The translations under genes were made by a program, and so were the position numbers. The notes beneath the pieces are model-generated. The model searched no databases, was not told the origin of the DNA, and was given only the letters and a program-made list of their open reading frames with translations. 64,000 nt of DNA from Winogradskyella marincola (GTDB taxonomy: Bacteria; Bacteroidota; Bacteroidia; Flavobacteriales; Flavobacteriaceae), in contig NZ_JARSBN010000008.1 of assembly GCF_029624125.1 (NCBI RefSeq), forward strand, positions 62,001-126,000, written 5' to 3'. Every line of letters starts with the position of its first letter. The first letter of the stretch is position 1. Positions 55,135 to 63,537 of the stretch are shown piece after piece.

Positions 55135-56421
55135 ATGTCAGATAAAGCTACCTTAGAAATTAATGGTGAAAAGTATGAACTACCAATAAAAGTAGGAACA
55201 GAGAATGAAGTTGCCATTGATATAAAAACCTTAAGAAGTGCAACAGGAGGTGTTATTACAATTGATCCAGGTTATAAAAACACAGGAAGTTGTGAAAGTG
55301 CGATAACATTTTTGGATGGTGAAAAAGGAATACTAAGGTATAGAGGTTACTCTATTGAAGAACTTGCCGAAAAAGCAGATTTCCTAGAAGTTGCTTACTT
55401 ATTAATTTTTGGTGAATTACCAACACAGGCACAATTAGATAAGTTTGAAAGTGACATAAAAGAGAAGTCAGTTGTAGATGATGACGTAAAGAAGATTTTA
55501 GATGCGTTTCCTAAGTCTGCACATCCAATGGGTGTGTTATCTTCATTAACTAGTGCGTTAACAGCATTTTACCCATCTTCTGTAGATGTTAACTCAGAAG
55601 AGGCAATGTACAATGCAATAGTTAGAATATTAGCTAAATTTCCAATTCTTGTTGCATGGACAATGCGCAAAAAGCATGGTTTACCATTAGATTATGGAGA
55701 CAAAAACTTAGGCTATGTAGAAAATGTTCTTAAAATGATGTTTAAGAGTCCAAATAGTGAGTATGAGCAAAATCCTATCTTAGTAAATGCATTAGATAAG
55801 TTGTTAATTCTTCACGCAGACCATGAGCAAAACTGTTCTGCTTCAACAGTAAGAATTGCAGGCTCTTCTCATGCAGGTTTATTTGTTTCTCTAGCATCTG
55901 GTATATCTGCTCTTTGGGGACCATTACATGGTGGTGCTAACCAAGCAGTTTTAGAAATGTTAGAAGCTATTAAAGAAGATGGTGGAGATACTAAAAAATA
56001 CATGGCAAAAGCTAAAGACAAGGACGATCCTTTCCGTCTAATGGGCTTTGGTCACCGTGTATACAAGAACTTTGATCCTAGAGCAAGAATCATTAAAAAA
56101 GCAGCTGATGAAGTATTAGGAGATTTAGGTGTTGAAGATCCTATTTTAGATATAGCAAAAGGATTAGAAAAAGAAGCTTTAGAAGATTCTTACTTTGTAG
56201 ATAGAAAATTATATCCAAACGTAGATTTCTATTCAGGAATTATATATAGAGCTATGGGTATTCCTGTAGAAATGTTTACTGTAATGTTTGCATTAGGTCG
56301 TTTACCAGGTTGGATAGCACAGTGGAGAGAAATGCGTATGCGCAAAGAACCAATTGGTCGTCCTAGACAGCTTTATATTGGAGAAACACACAGATCTTTT
56401 AAATCTATAGATGAAAGGTAA
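55135..56421 (+). CDS. gltA: citrate synthase
   Basis: Type II citrate synthase of 428 residues, first step of the TCA cycle. Conserved blocks are ITIDPGYKNTGSCESAITFL, DGEKGILRYRGYSIEELAEK and the active-site segment LWGPLHGGANQAVLEMLEAI with GFGHRVYKNFDPRARIIKKA, where the His and Asp of the catalytic triad lie. PNVDFYSGIIYRAMGIP is the Asp block near the end. Length agrees with the GltA type. The terminator that follows is only a few bases from the next gene. TAAATTAG (55091-55098) is a partial -7 match upstream. Confidence 0.97.
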   Translation: MSDKATLEINGEKYELPIKVGTENEVAIDIKTLRSATGGVITIDPGYKNTGSCESAITFLDGEKGILRYRGYSIEELAEKADFLEVAYLLIFGELPTQAQLDKFESDIKEKSVVDDDVKKILDAFPKSAHPMGVLSSLTSALTAFYPSSVDVNSEEAMYNAIVRILAKFPILVAWTMRKKHGLPLDYGDKNLGYVENVLKMMFKSPNSEYEQNPILVNALDKLLILHADHEQNCSASTVRIAGSSHAGLFVSLASGISALWGPLHGGANQAVLEMLEAIKEDGGDTKKYMAKAKDKDDPFRLMGFGHRVYKNFDPRARIIKKAADEVLGDLGVEDPILDIAKGLEKEALEDSYFVDRKLYPNVDFYSGIIYRAMGIPVEMFTVMFALGRLPGWIAQWREMRMRKEPIGRPRQLYIGETHRSFKSIDER

Positions 56422-56443
56422 TTTAAAATAAATTTAAACTCAT

Positions 56444-56472
56444 AAAGCATCATTAATCAATGGTGCTTTTTT
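56444..56472 (+). terminator. terminator between gltA and the amidinotransferase-like gene
   Basis: AAAGCATCATT (56444-56454) pairs with AATGGTGCTTT (56459-56469) around a 4-nt loop, with a six-T tract ending at 56472. The next ATG is only 13 nt away. Confidence 0.85.
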
Positions 56473-56485
56473 GTGTATATATATT

Positions 56486-57397
56486 ATGAAATTAAACGTT
56501 AAAAATGAAACTTCTAGACTAAGAGCTGTTGTTCTTGGTACAGCAGAAAGTAATGGGCCTACACCTTCAATTGAAGAGGCTTATGATCCAAAATCATTAG
56601 AGCACATAAAAGCAGGTACATACCCTTCTGAAGAAGATATGGTTTCTGAAATGGAATCTGTAGCAGAAGTTTTTAATAAATATGACGTCAAAGTTTATAG
56701 ACCAAATATTATAAAAGACTGTAATCAGATTTTTTCTAGAGATATTGGTTTTGTGATAGATGATGTTTTTATTAAAGCTAATATTTTGCCAGATAGAGAA
56801 GAGGAGTTAGACGCAATTCAATATATAATAGATCAGATAGATGCAGATAAAGTAATGCGTCCTCCTGTTGAGGCACATATAGAAGGTGGAGATGTTATTG
56901 TGTGGAACGATCATATTTTTATCGGTACCTACAGAGGGTCAGATTACTCAGATTATATAGTAGCACGCACCAATAAAGCAGGTGTAGATTTTATTGCTGA
57001 AAAGTTTCCTAATAAAAAAGTAAAAAGCTTCAACCTTAGAAAATCTCAAACCAATGCTATGGATAATGCATTGCATTTAGACTGCTGTTTTCAGCCTATA
57101 GGTAAGGATAAGGCCATCTTACATAAAAATGGATTTTTAGAAGAAGAGGAATACTTATGGTTGGTAGATTTCTTTGGAAAGGATAATATTTTTGAAATCA
57201 CAAAAGAAGAAATGTATCACATGAATAGTAATGTTTTTTCAATTTCTGAAAACGTTATTATTTCAGAAAAGAATTTTACTAGATTAAATTCTTGGTTGAG
57301 AGAAAATGGTTTTACGGTTGAGGAAGTGCCTTATGCCGAAATTGCAAAACAAGAAGGATTACTTCGTTGCTCTACATTGCCTTTAATAAGAGATTAA
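56486..57397 (+). CDS. dimethylargininase/arginine deiminase-related amidinotransferase-fold protein
   Basis: Guanidino-group-modifying enzyme of 303 residues. I choose the ATG at 56486 (MKLNVK) rather than a TTG 15 nt upstream, which falls in the terminator T-tract. The propeller motifs are RDIGFVIDDVFIKANILPDR, HIEGGDVIVWNDHIFIGTYR (acidic substrate loop) and ALHLDCCFQPIGKDKAILHK (catalytic His). The Cys nucleophile lies in LLRCSTLPLIRD near the C-terminus. The set resembles DDAH-type hydrolases more than classical ArcA (about 410 residues). The physiological substrate is unknown. It is convergent with the acyl-CoA-binding gene, sharing no spacer. Confidence 0.88.
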   Translation: MKLNVKNETSRLRAVVLGTAESNGPTPSIEEAYDPKSLEHIKAGTYPSEEDMVSEMESVAEVFNKYDVKVYRPNIIKDCNQIFSRDIGFVIDDVFIKANILPDREEELDAIQYIIDQIDADKVMRPPVEAHIEGGDVIVWNDHIFIGTYRGSDYSDYIVARTNKAGVDFIAEKFPNKKVKSFNLRKSQTNAMDNALHLDCCFQPIGKDKAILHKNGFLEEEEYLWLVDFFGKDNIFEITKEEMYHMNSNVFSISENVIISEKNFTRLNSWLRENGFTVEEVPYAEIAKQEGLLRCSTLPLIRD

Positions 57398-57664
57398 TTA
57401 CTTTCTGTATAAAAAGTAGTTATTAACTAGGTTAATGTATTCAGTTTTAGCTTCATCAGGGCTAATGTCTTGTATTTGAAATAAGGCATTAGTCTTAAAA
57501 GCATTAATTATAGGCTTGCGACTACTTGGTCTTCCGTAATCATTTGTTGCTTTTTTATAGTAAGCGTAGAGTCGTAATAAGAAATCAGCAGGAAATGGGT
57601 CTGTATGCGCATTAATACGGTCTACAGCATCTTCAAACTCTTTATGTAGTTCTTCTGATGTCAT
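57398..57664 (-). CDS. acyl-CoA-binding protein
   Basis: Cytosolic four-helix acyl-CoA-binding protein of 88 residues, which buffers long-chain acyl-CoA. Features include FEDAVDRINAHTDPFPADFL, LRLYAYYKKATNDYGRPSSR (Y-x-x-Y-K-x-A-T block) and LFQIQDISPDEAKTEYINLV. The family is widespread in eukaryotes and patchy in bacteria. The gene lies 4 nt downstream of psd in a lipid gene row, which supports a lipid role. It abuts the amidinotransferase-like gene. Confidence 0.9.
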   Translation of the reverse strand: MTSEELHKEFEDAVDRINAHTDPFPADFLLRLYAYYKKATNDYGRPSSRKPIINAFKTNALFQIQDISPDEAKTEYINLVNNYFLYRK

Positions 57665-57668
57665 TTAA

Positions 57669-58322
57669 TTATTTCATTTCTGCAATGATACTTTCGCCTC
57701 CTCTTACTTTCTGGTTAAGCTCAACCTTAATTTCAGCATCCAAAGGTAAAAATAAATCTACTCTAGAGCCAAATTTTATAAAACCAGAGTCTTCACCTTG
57801 TGTAGCCTTAGAGTTTACTGTAGCATAGTTTACAATACGTTTGGCTAGTGCACCAGCGATTTGGCGATATAGTACTTTGCCAAAACTTTCGTTCTCTACA
57901 ACTACAGTTGTACGCTCGTTTTCTTCGCTGGCTTTTGGGTGCCATGCAACCAAATATTTCCCAGGATGGTATTTGCTAAAACTTACATTTCCACTTATTG
58001 GGTACCTTGTAACATGGACATTAATAGGAGACATAAATACAGAGACTTGTATGCGTTTGTCTTTAAAAACTTCGTTTTCCATTACTTCTTCAATAACCAC
58101 AACTTTACCATCTACAGGAGATAGTGCTTGTTTTTCGTTAGCTTTAGTATGACGTTTCGGATTTCTAAAAAATTGAAGAATCAGAATAAAGAAAACGAGT
58201 ATGGCTATCAATAACCCTTTTCTGAGCCACTCATTAGTAACAAACTCGTCGATTAAAAAAAATGATCCTACAACTAGGACTAAAGTGATAAATATAATTT
58301 TGTGACCTTCTTTATGAAACAT
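57669..58322 (-). CDS. psd: phosphatidylserine decarboxylase
   Basis: Inner-membrane enzyme of 217 residues of the short type II group, making phosphatidylethanolamine. Two N-terminal hydrophobic stretches (IIFITLVLVVGSFFLIDEFV and GLLIAILVFFILILQFFRN) precede VDGKVVVIEEVMENEVFKDK and HVTRYPISGNVSFSKYHPGK. The self-processing site lies in IKFGSRVDLFLPLD with the G-S pair that yields the pyruvoyl cofactor. It is 4 nt upstream of the acyl-CoA-binding gene and overlaps cdsA by 11 nt. Confidence 0.95.
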   Translation of the reverse strand: MFHKEGHKIIFITLVLVVGSFFLIDEFVTNEWLRKGLLIAILVFFILILQFFRNPKRHTKANEKQALSPVDGKVVVIEEVMENEVFKDKRIQVSVFMSPINVHVTRYPISGNVSFSKYHPGKYLVAWHPKASEENERTTVVVENESFGKVLYRQIAGALAKRIVNYATVNSKATQGEDSGFIKFGSRVDLFLPLDAEIKVELNQKVRGGESIIAEMK

Positions 58323-59133
58323 AACTTAGTATTCTTAAAAACAAATATATAAATGGTGATGCAAAGATAATACTATCTAGTCGGTCTAAAAGCCCTCCAT
58401 GTCCTGGCATTATAACACCACTATCTTTTACACCTGCTTGTCGCTTAAATTTAGATTCTATTAAATCGCCTAATGTACCTAGAACACTTACAATAATACT
58501 CATAATTAACCAACTGGTAAAACCTAAGGTTTCTGTGTACTTTGCAATAAAATAACTAGATATACAAGCAAAAAATAATCCACCAAGAAAACCTTCAACT
58601 GTTTTTTTGGGTGATATGCTCGGAAATAATTTTTGCTTTCCAAAGTTTTTTCCCACCAAATAGGCAGCACTATCATTAACCCAAATGAGTATAAAGCTTC
58701 CTAAAAGTAAAAGAGGTGTAAATACATTTTCGTAATTAGCTATAAGCAGCATAAAAATAAAACCACTTGTTAGATAAAATGTAGAAACAATAAAACTCTT
58801 TGAGCTAAAAATAGGAATACGCTTGGTTGTAAATAAATCTTTTATAAGAATTAAATTAACAAATATTGTAGTAACTAACACTATCTGTATGGCTTCATCA
58901 CTACCAGTTGTGTTTTTATTCCAAATGCTCAAGTACCAAAATCCACCAAAAAGCACTATGAAAATAATGTATTGTGCTATAGACTTTAGTTTAATAAGGT
59001 TACTAAATTCTGCAAGACTCAAAACACCAAATAAGACAAGTAAAGCCGTAAGCGTATTTTGCATATACAACGACCCAATGAGCAATAAAACATAGATAGC
59101 ACCAGATACGGCTCTTATGATAAATTCTTTCAT
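58312..59133 (-). CDS. cdsA: phosphatidate cytidylyltransferase
   Basis: Membrane enzyme of 273 residues making CDP-diacylglycerol, the precursor for phosphatidylserine and hence for the next gene, psd. About eight helices are visible. The CDP-DAG signature near the C-terminus, SKFKRQAGVKDSGVIMPGHG with GGLLDRLDSIIFASPFIYLF, carries the conserved Asp and Arg residues. WVNDSAAYLVGKNFGKQKLF is a second conserved block. It shares one base with the upstream LUD gene stop and overlaps psd. Confidence 0.96.
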   Translation of the reverse strand: MKEFIIRAVSGAIYVLLLIGSLYMQNTLTALLVLFGVLSLAEFSNLIKLKSIAQYIIFIVLFGGFWYLSIWNKNTTGSDEAIQIVLVTTIFVNLILIKDLFTTKRIPIFSSKSFIVSTFYLTSGFIFMLLIANYENVFTPLLLLGSFILIWVNDSAAYLVGKNFGKQKLFPSISPKKTVEGFLGGLFFACISSYFIAKYTETLGFTSWLIMSIIVSVLGTLGDLIESKFKRQAGVKDSGVIMPGHGGLLDRLDSIIFASPFIYLFLRILSYVS

Positions 59134-59741
59134 TACAAATCTTCTAAGAGAAGTAGGTATAGGTTTTTAGCACTGCTTCCGTAGGTAAGAAAATCTTTAT
59201 CATCAGCAGTTTTAAAATGTTTTATAGTGGTAATATTTGTTGGGATTTTAGACTTGCTTTTTGCCTTAATACCTTTTAACCCTTCACCTATATTTTCTGC
59301 AAACTGACTTGTTGTGGCGTAGATTATAAAATGTTCTGGTAGTTCTTTAAGCTTTTTTTCTGCTATTTGATTAGATGAAATTAATAAAGAACCATCATCA
59401 GAAATCAGATATTCGCAAGTTGATAAGAAGTATTTACTCTCAGAGATTTTTGTAGTACTATTAAGTTTAAAGTCTTTAAACAAATCTAGTAAGCGCTCAT
59501 CAATAACAAAGACTTTGTCATTGTGCCATTGATTTTCGCCCAAGATAGCATTGAAACTTTCTTTAACTTCTGCCATATTTTCGCAATACAAGAATTTGCC
59601 ACCATTTGCCTTGAAGTTTATGGTAAAACGTTCATCGGCAGGTAACTTAATTTCAGGCATATATTTGCCTCGCTCTTGATTTGGTATTTGTTCTTCGGAC
59701 TCATTTGATTTTTTTCCGAAGAGTTTACGAAATAAGCTCAT
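59133..59741 (-). CDS. LUD-domain protein (LutC/YkgG family)
   Basis: Protein of 202 residues in the LutC/YkgG-like LUD fold, elsewhere part of lactate-utilisation complexes. Blocks are FTINFKANGGKFLYCENMAE, CEYLISDDGSLLISSNQIAE and IIYATTSQFAENIGEGLKGI. The N-terminal FRKLFGKKSNESEE is basic and then acidic, with no membrane helix. No lutA or lutB genes are nearby, and it is translationally coupled to cdsA (TAATG), so a housekeeping role linked to lipid or envelope functions is more likely. It is separated from ftsH by a bidirectional terminator-like hairpin. Confidence 0.85.
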   Translation of the reverse strand: MSLFRKLFGKKSNESEEQIPNQERGKYMPEIKLPADERFTINFKANGGKFLYCENMAEVKESFNAILGENQWHNDKVFVIDERLLDLFKDFKLNSTTKISESKYFLSTCEYLISDDGSLLISSNQIAEKKLKELPEHFIIYATTSQFAENIGEGLKGIKAKSKSKIPTNITTIKHFKTADDKDFLTYGSSAKNLYLLLLEDL

Positions 59742-59784
59742 TCAACTGCTACTATTAATCCTAGGTTAGTGCATTTCTCAAATA

Positions 59785-59826
59785 TAAAAAAACTTAAATT
59801 AACTAGAAGTCAATTTAAGTTTTTTA
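59785..59826. terminator. bidirectional terminator between ftsH and the LUD gene
   Basis: A 14-bp AT-rich stem, AAAAAACTTAAATT with AATTTAAGTTTTTT, around an 11-nt loop. On the minus strand the T-tract is seven bases, placing it 18 nt past the ftsH stop. It fits an intrinsic terminator of the rsfS-ftsH transcript. Confidence 0.85.
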
Positions 59827-59843
59827 TATGACAACTGTAAGGT

Positions 59844-61787
59844 TTATTCTTCTTCCTCTACAGCTGTTTCTTCTTTATCAAAAGCACGCTTTCCAAAGAT
59901 AATCTCAAGGTTGTCCTTGAAAATCACTTCTTTATCAAGTAGTACTTCTGCTAGTTCGGTAAGTTTGTCTTTGTTTTCTTCTAGAAGTTTTACCGCTCTT
60001 TCGTATTGTTTTTCAATTATATCTGAAATTTCTTTATCAATAAGTTCTGCGGTTTGCTCGCTATAAGGTTTTGTAAACCCATATTCTGACTGCCCAGAAG
60101 AATCATAATAGGTTAGGTTACCCACTTTTTCGCTTAGACCATAAATGGTAACCATTGCTCTTGCTTGCTTTGTTACTTTTTCTAAATCGCTAAGCGCACC
60201 TGTAGAAATTTTACCAAAAATAACTTGCTCAGCAGCTCTACCACCTAATGCAGCACACATTTCGTCTAGCATTTGCTCTGGTCTTACAATAAGACGTTCT
60301 TCAGGTAAATACCAAGCAGCACCTAGAGAACGACCTCTTGGTACAATGGTAACTTTTACCAATGGAGCAGCGTGTTCTAGCATCCAGCTTATTGTGGCAT
60401 GACCTGCTTCGTGGAACGCAACAGCGCGTTTTTCTTCTGGAGTTATAATTTTGTTTTTCTTTTCTAGACCACCTATAATTCTATCTACAGCGTCTAAGAA
60501 ATCTTGCTTATTAACTGCTTTTTTGCCTTTTCTGGCTGCAATTAAGGCTGCTTCGTTACATACATTAGCAATATCAGCTCCGGAGAAACCTGGTGTTTGT
60601 TTTGCTAAAAAGTCTACATCTAGAGTTTCTTCTTTTTTAAGTGGACGAAGGTGTACTTCAAAAATTTCTTTACGTTCTCTTACATCTGGAAGATCTACAT
60701 AAATCTGGCGATCAAAACGGCCAGCACGCATTAAAGCACTATCTAAAACATCTGCACGGTTGGTTGCAGCAAGTACAATAACATTTGTGTTAGTGCCAAA
60801 ACCATCCATTTCAGTTAATAACTGGTTTAATGTGTTTTCTCTTTCATCATTAGAACCAGAGAAGTTGTTTTTTCCTCTTGCTCTACCTATGGCATCAATT
60901 TCATCAATAAAAATAATTGAAGGAGACTTTTCTTTGGCTTGCTTAAATAAATCTCTTACACGAGAAGCACCTACACCTACAAACATTTCTACGAAGTCTG
61001 ATCCTGATAAGGAAAAGAAAGGTACTTTAGCTTCGCCAGCAACGGCTTTTGCTAGTAAGGTTTTACCTGTGCCTGGAGGTCCTACAAGTAATGCTCCTTT
61101 TGGGATTTTACCACCAAGAGATGTATATTTTTCTGGAAATTTTAAAAAGTCTACAATTTCTTGTACTTCTTCTTTAGCACCTTCTAAACCAGCTACATCT
61201 TTAAAAGAAGTTTTAGTGTCAGATTTTTCATCAAAAAGCTTGGCTTTAGATTTTCCTATGTTAAAAATCTGTCCACCAGCTCCGCCACCTCCACCAGATG
61301 ACATACGTCTCATTATAAAAATCCAAACAGCAACTATTAAAATAAAAGGTAAGATGGTTATTAATAAATCTCCCCAAACATTTTGCTCGGTCTCATATTC
61401 TACAACTGTACTAAGGTTGTTGTCATCTATACTTTTTCTAATATCTTTTTCAAAATTCTGAAGATCACCAAATTCAAATTTATAATTAGGAATTGGAGTT
61501 ACCGAAGGTAAAATAGTATTAGGCTTAGATTTTTTATGAACTTCTAATTTTTGAGCTTCTTTTGTTAGGTAAACTCTAGCTTCACGTTTGTTTACAATTT
61601 CTACTTTAGAAACCTCACCCTTATCCAGGTACTCAATAAATTGAGAAGGGTTTATTTGCATTCCTGTAGATCCGCCAAATCCACCTGAAAACAATTGAAT
61701 AGATATGAATATAGCTATGATAATTCCGTAAATCCAATAAGGATTTACTTTAGGTTTTTTATTTAAGTTTTTATTGTCTTTTGCCAT
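59844..61787 (-). CDS. ftsH: ATP-dependent zinc metalloprotease FtsH
   Basis: Membrane AAA+ protease of 647 residues that degrades misfolded membrane proteins and regulators. Two membrane helices flank a periplasmic domain (residues 16-35, and about 135-155). The ATPase has Walker A VGPPGTGKTLLAKAVAGEAK, Walker B IIFIDEIDAIGRARG and SRH block ALMRAGRFDRQIYVDLPDV. The zinc site is HEAGHATISW. The C-terminal tail is acidic (ETAVEEEE). It lies 54 nt downstream of rsfS on the same strand and is probably cotranscribed with it. Confidence 0.97.
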   Translation of the reverse strand: MAKDNKNLNKKPKVNPYWIYGIIIAIFISIQLFSGGFGGSTGMQINPSQFIEYLDKGEVSKVEIVNKREARVYLTKEAQKLEVHKKSKPNTILPSVTPIPNYKFEFGDLQNFEKDIRKSIDDNNLSTVVEYETEQNVWGDLLITILPFILIVAVWIFIMRRMSSGGGGGAGGQIFNIGKSKAKLFDEKSDTKTSFKDVAGLEGAKEEVQEIVDFLKFPEKYTSLGGKIPKGALLVGPPGTGKTLLAKAVAGEAKVPFFSLSGSDFVEMFVGVGASRVRDLFKQAKEKSPSIIFIDEIDAIGRARGKNNFSGSNDERENTLNQLLTEMDGFGTNTNVIVLAATNRADVLDSALMRAGRFDRQIYVDLPDVRERKEIFEVHLRPLKKEETLDVDFLAKQTPGFSGADIANVCNEAALIAARKGKKAVNKQDFLDAVDRIIGGLEKKNKIITPEEKRAVAFHEAGHATISWMLEHAAPLVKVTIVPRGRSLGAAWYLPEERLIVRPEQMLDEMCAALGGRAAEQVIFGKISTGALSDLEKVTKQARAMVTIYGLSEKVGNLTYYDSSGQSEYGFTKPYSEQTAELIDKEISDIIEKQYERAVKLLEENKDKLTELAEVLLDKEVIFKDNLEIIFGKRAFDKEETAVEEEE

Positions 61788-61841
61788 TTTTTACGTCTTT
61801 CGACTTCGCTTAAGTATACCTAAGCAGTAATCGTTTTGTGT

Positions 61842-62213
61842 TTAGTAACTTGTTTCTATTTGCGTCATTTTAGCGTCTCCCCAAAGACTCTCAATGTCGT
61901 AGTATTCTCTTATGTGTTTTTGAAAAACGTGTACCACTACATTAACATAGTCCATTAAAACCCATTCGGCATTGTCTGTACCTTCTACATGCCAAGGTTT
62001 GTCTTTAGTAGCTTTACTGACTATTTTTTGTATGGAGTTGACGATTGCGTTAACTTGTGTGTTAGAAGTACCTTCACAAACTATAAAATAATCGCAAACC
62101 GTATTTTCGATATCTCGTAAATCTAAAATTGTAATCTCTTTCCCTTTAACCTCTTCTATTCCAGCAATGATTGTTGTAATGAGTTGGTCTGCACTAGTTT
62201 TTTCTTTCGTCAT
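61842..62213 (-). CDS. rsfS: ribosomal silencing factor RsfS
   Basis: Protein of 123 residues that binds L14 and blocks subunit joining in starvation. Diagnostic blocks are KEITILDLRDIENTVCDYFI, CEGTSNTQVNAIVNSIQKIV, PWHVEGTDNAEWVLMDYVNV and VVHVFQKHIREYYDIESLWG. Length is normal. The upstream -7 element TAACTTTG (62242-62235, minus strand) is perfect to consensus, though no TTTG upstream is seen. Confidence 0.96.
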   Translation of the reverse strand: MTKEKTSADQLITTIIAGIEEVKGKEITILDLRDIENTVCDYFIVCEGTSNTQVNAIVNSIQKIVSKATKDKPWHVEGTDNAEWVLMDYVNVVVHVFQKHIREYYDIESLWGDAKMTQIETSY

Positions 62214-62234
62214 TAAATTGAATTAAATTTATGC

Positions 62235-62242
62235 AAAGTTAT
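62235..62242 (-). promoter_or_regulatory. candidate -7 element of rsfS-ftsH
   Basis: TAACTTTG on the minus strand matches TAnnTTTG, about 21 nt before the rsfS ATG. No matching -33 TTTG is visible at the usual distance. Confidence 0.4.
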
Positions 62243-62308
62243 TATTTTTTTAGTTCTTGTAGACCCTAAATGTCATAAGAAAACCATAAAAATAGACCCT
62301 TTATTTGT

Positions 62309-63040
62309 ATGTACATAATCAAACTTAATGCCATTGACTCTACAAACAGTTACTTAAAGGCTATGGCATCTGTTAATTTACCAAAAGATTTTACGGTTGT
62401 AGTGGCTGATCATCAGACGCAAGGAAGAGGTCAAATGGGCACAACTTGGCAAACAGAAGATGGTAAAAACCTTACCGCTAGTGTGTTTAAGGCTTTTGGG
62501 TTTGTTGATGTAGAAAAACAATTTTATATAAGTATGGCTGTAGCTTTATCTATTTGTAAAGCACTGGATATTTTAAAAATCTCACAATTATCTATAAAAT
62601 GGCCTAACGACATTTTGTCAGCAAATAAGAAAATTTGCGGAACATTAATAGAGAATGTTATAAAACAAAACCAGCTTAAGGGCTCTATTATAGGTTTTGG
62701 ACTGAATGTAAATCAAAAATATTTTGACAATTTACCTAAAGCTTCATCAATGAGCTTGCTTACTGGTGTTGTATATAATAAAGATGAAGTTTTATCTCAA
62801 ATTCTAAAACAGCTACAATATTATTTTGCAATTTTAGAGTCTAAAGACTATGAGAAATTAAAAGTAGAATACGAATCCCTTTTATTCAGAAAAGATAAAC
62901 CTTCAACATTTAAAAATGAAGATGGTACTACCTTTTCTGGAATTATAAAGGGTATAACTGAAACTGGCAAACTTAACGTTTGGACCGAAGATGATGTAAT
63001 AAAAACTTTTGATTTAAAACAAGTGACCTTGCTTTATTAG
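62309..63040 (+). CDS. birA: biotin--[acetyl-CoA-carboxylase] ligase
   Basis: Biotin-protein ligase of 243 residues that biotinylates the carboxylase carrier subunit; it lacks the N-terminal HTH regulator domain of E. coli BirA. The biotinyl-AMP loop is HQTQGRGQMGTTWQTEDGKN (GRGQ-x-G block). SIKWPNDILSANKKICGTLI is the conserved second motif, with the lysine pair typical of the family. The C-terminal SH3-like domain (FSGIIKGITETGKLNVWTED) is present. It is divergent from rsfS and overlaps the convergent SRPBCC gene by 4 nt. Confidence 0.95.
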   Translation: MYIIKLNAIDSTNSYLKAMASVNLPKDFTVVVADHQTQGRGQMGTTWQTEDGKNLTASVFKAFGFVDVEKQFYISMAVALSICKALDILKISQLSIKWPNDILSANKKICGTLIENVIKQNQLKGSIIGFGLNVNQKYFDNLPKASSMSLLTGVVYNKDEVLSQILKQLQYYFAILESKDYEKLKVEYESLLFRKDKPSTFKNEDGTTFSGIIKGITETGKLNVWTEDDVIKTFDLKQVTLLY

Positions 63041-63432
63041 ATCGCAGTTTTCATATTGGTTACAAGGGTTTCAATAAATTTGTTTATTGGTCCTTTTATC
63101 ATCATAGCCATCATGGCGTTAAACTCTCCGCTAAAAGTTAACTGTACGTCACTTTTATTAGCTTCTACTTCTGTAATATGGCCAATAAGAGAGAAATCTA
63201 ACTTTCCGCCAGCTGCACCTAAAACAATTTTGCTATGAGGTATTTCTTCTTTTTTCTTAAGGACTATTTCTGGCATTCCTTTTAAAGCAAAAAGAAATTT
63301 ATCGTTGTCTAGAACTTCAAACTTGCTAATGTTCTCTGGCATTAGAGTTTCAAAATTTTTAACGTCTGACAAGAAATTGAACGTTTCTTCAGCAGATTTA
63401 TCTAAAGTAACCTTTGGTGATTCTAAATTCAT
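63037..63432 (-). CDS. SRPBCC (START-like) domain protein
   Basis: Small protein of 131 residues with the helix-grip fold of SRPBCC proteins, similar to CoxG-type polypeptides. Blocks are SAEETFNFLSDVKNFETLMP (helix and lid), DKFLFALKGMPEIVLKKKEE and GKLDFSLIGHITEVEANKSD, then VQLTFSGEFNAMMAMMIKGP. The cavity residues fit binding of a hydrophobic ligand, but none can be named. It is convergent with birA (4-nt overlap) and sits 105 nt downstream of pyrE on the same strand. Confidence 0.85.
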   Translation of the reverse strand: MNLESPKVTLDKSAEETFNFLSDVKNFETLMPENISKFEVLDNDKFLFALKGMPEIVLKKKEEIPHSKIVLGAAGGKLDFSLIGHITEVEANKSDVQLTFSGEFNAMMAMMIKGPINKFIETLVTNMKTAI

Positions 63433-63472
63433 TGTTTAGTAATGTTAAGTTGTTTATTTGTTTATGCGTTAA

Positions 63473-63528
63473 GTTGATGTCGTTTTATTTTAATGGGTTT
63501 AAACGAATCAACAACTAAACGACTCAAC
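63473..63528. repeat. imperfect inverted repeat downstream of pyrE
   Basis: GTTGATGTCGTTT (63473-63485) pairs with AAACGACTCAAC (63517-63528) with a single bulged base around a 31-nt loop. It starts 10 nt past the pyrE stop. No T-run follows, so termination is uncertain. Confidence 0.5.
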
Positions 63529-63537
63529 GATAATATA

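Noticed and set aside
60760..61461. Open frame of about 230 codons opposite ftsH
   Set aside because: It is antisense to a perfectly conserved ftsH and has no recognisable motifs, a frame shadow.
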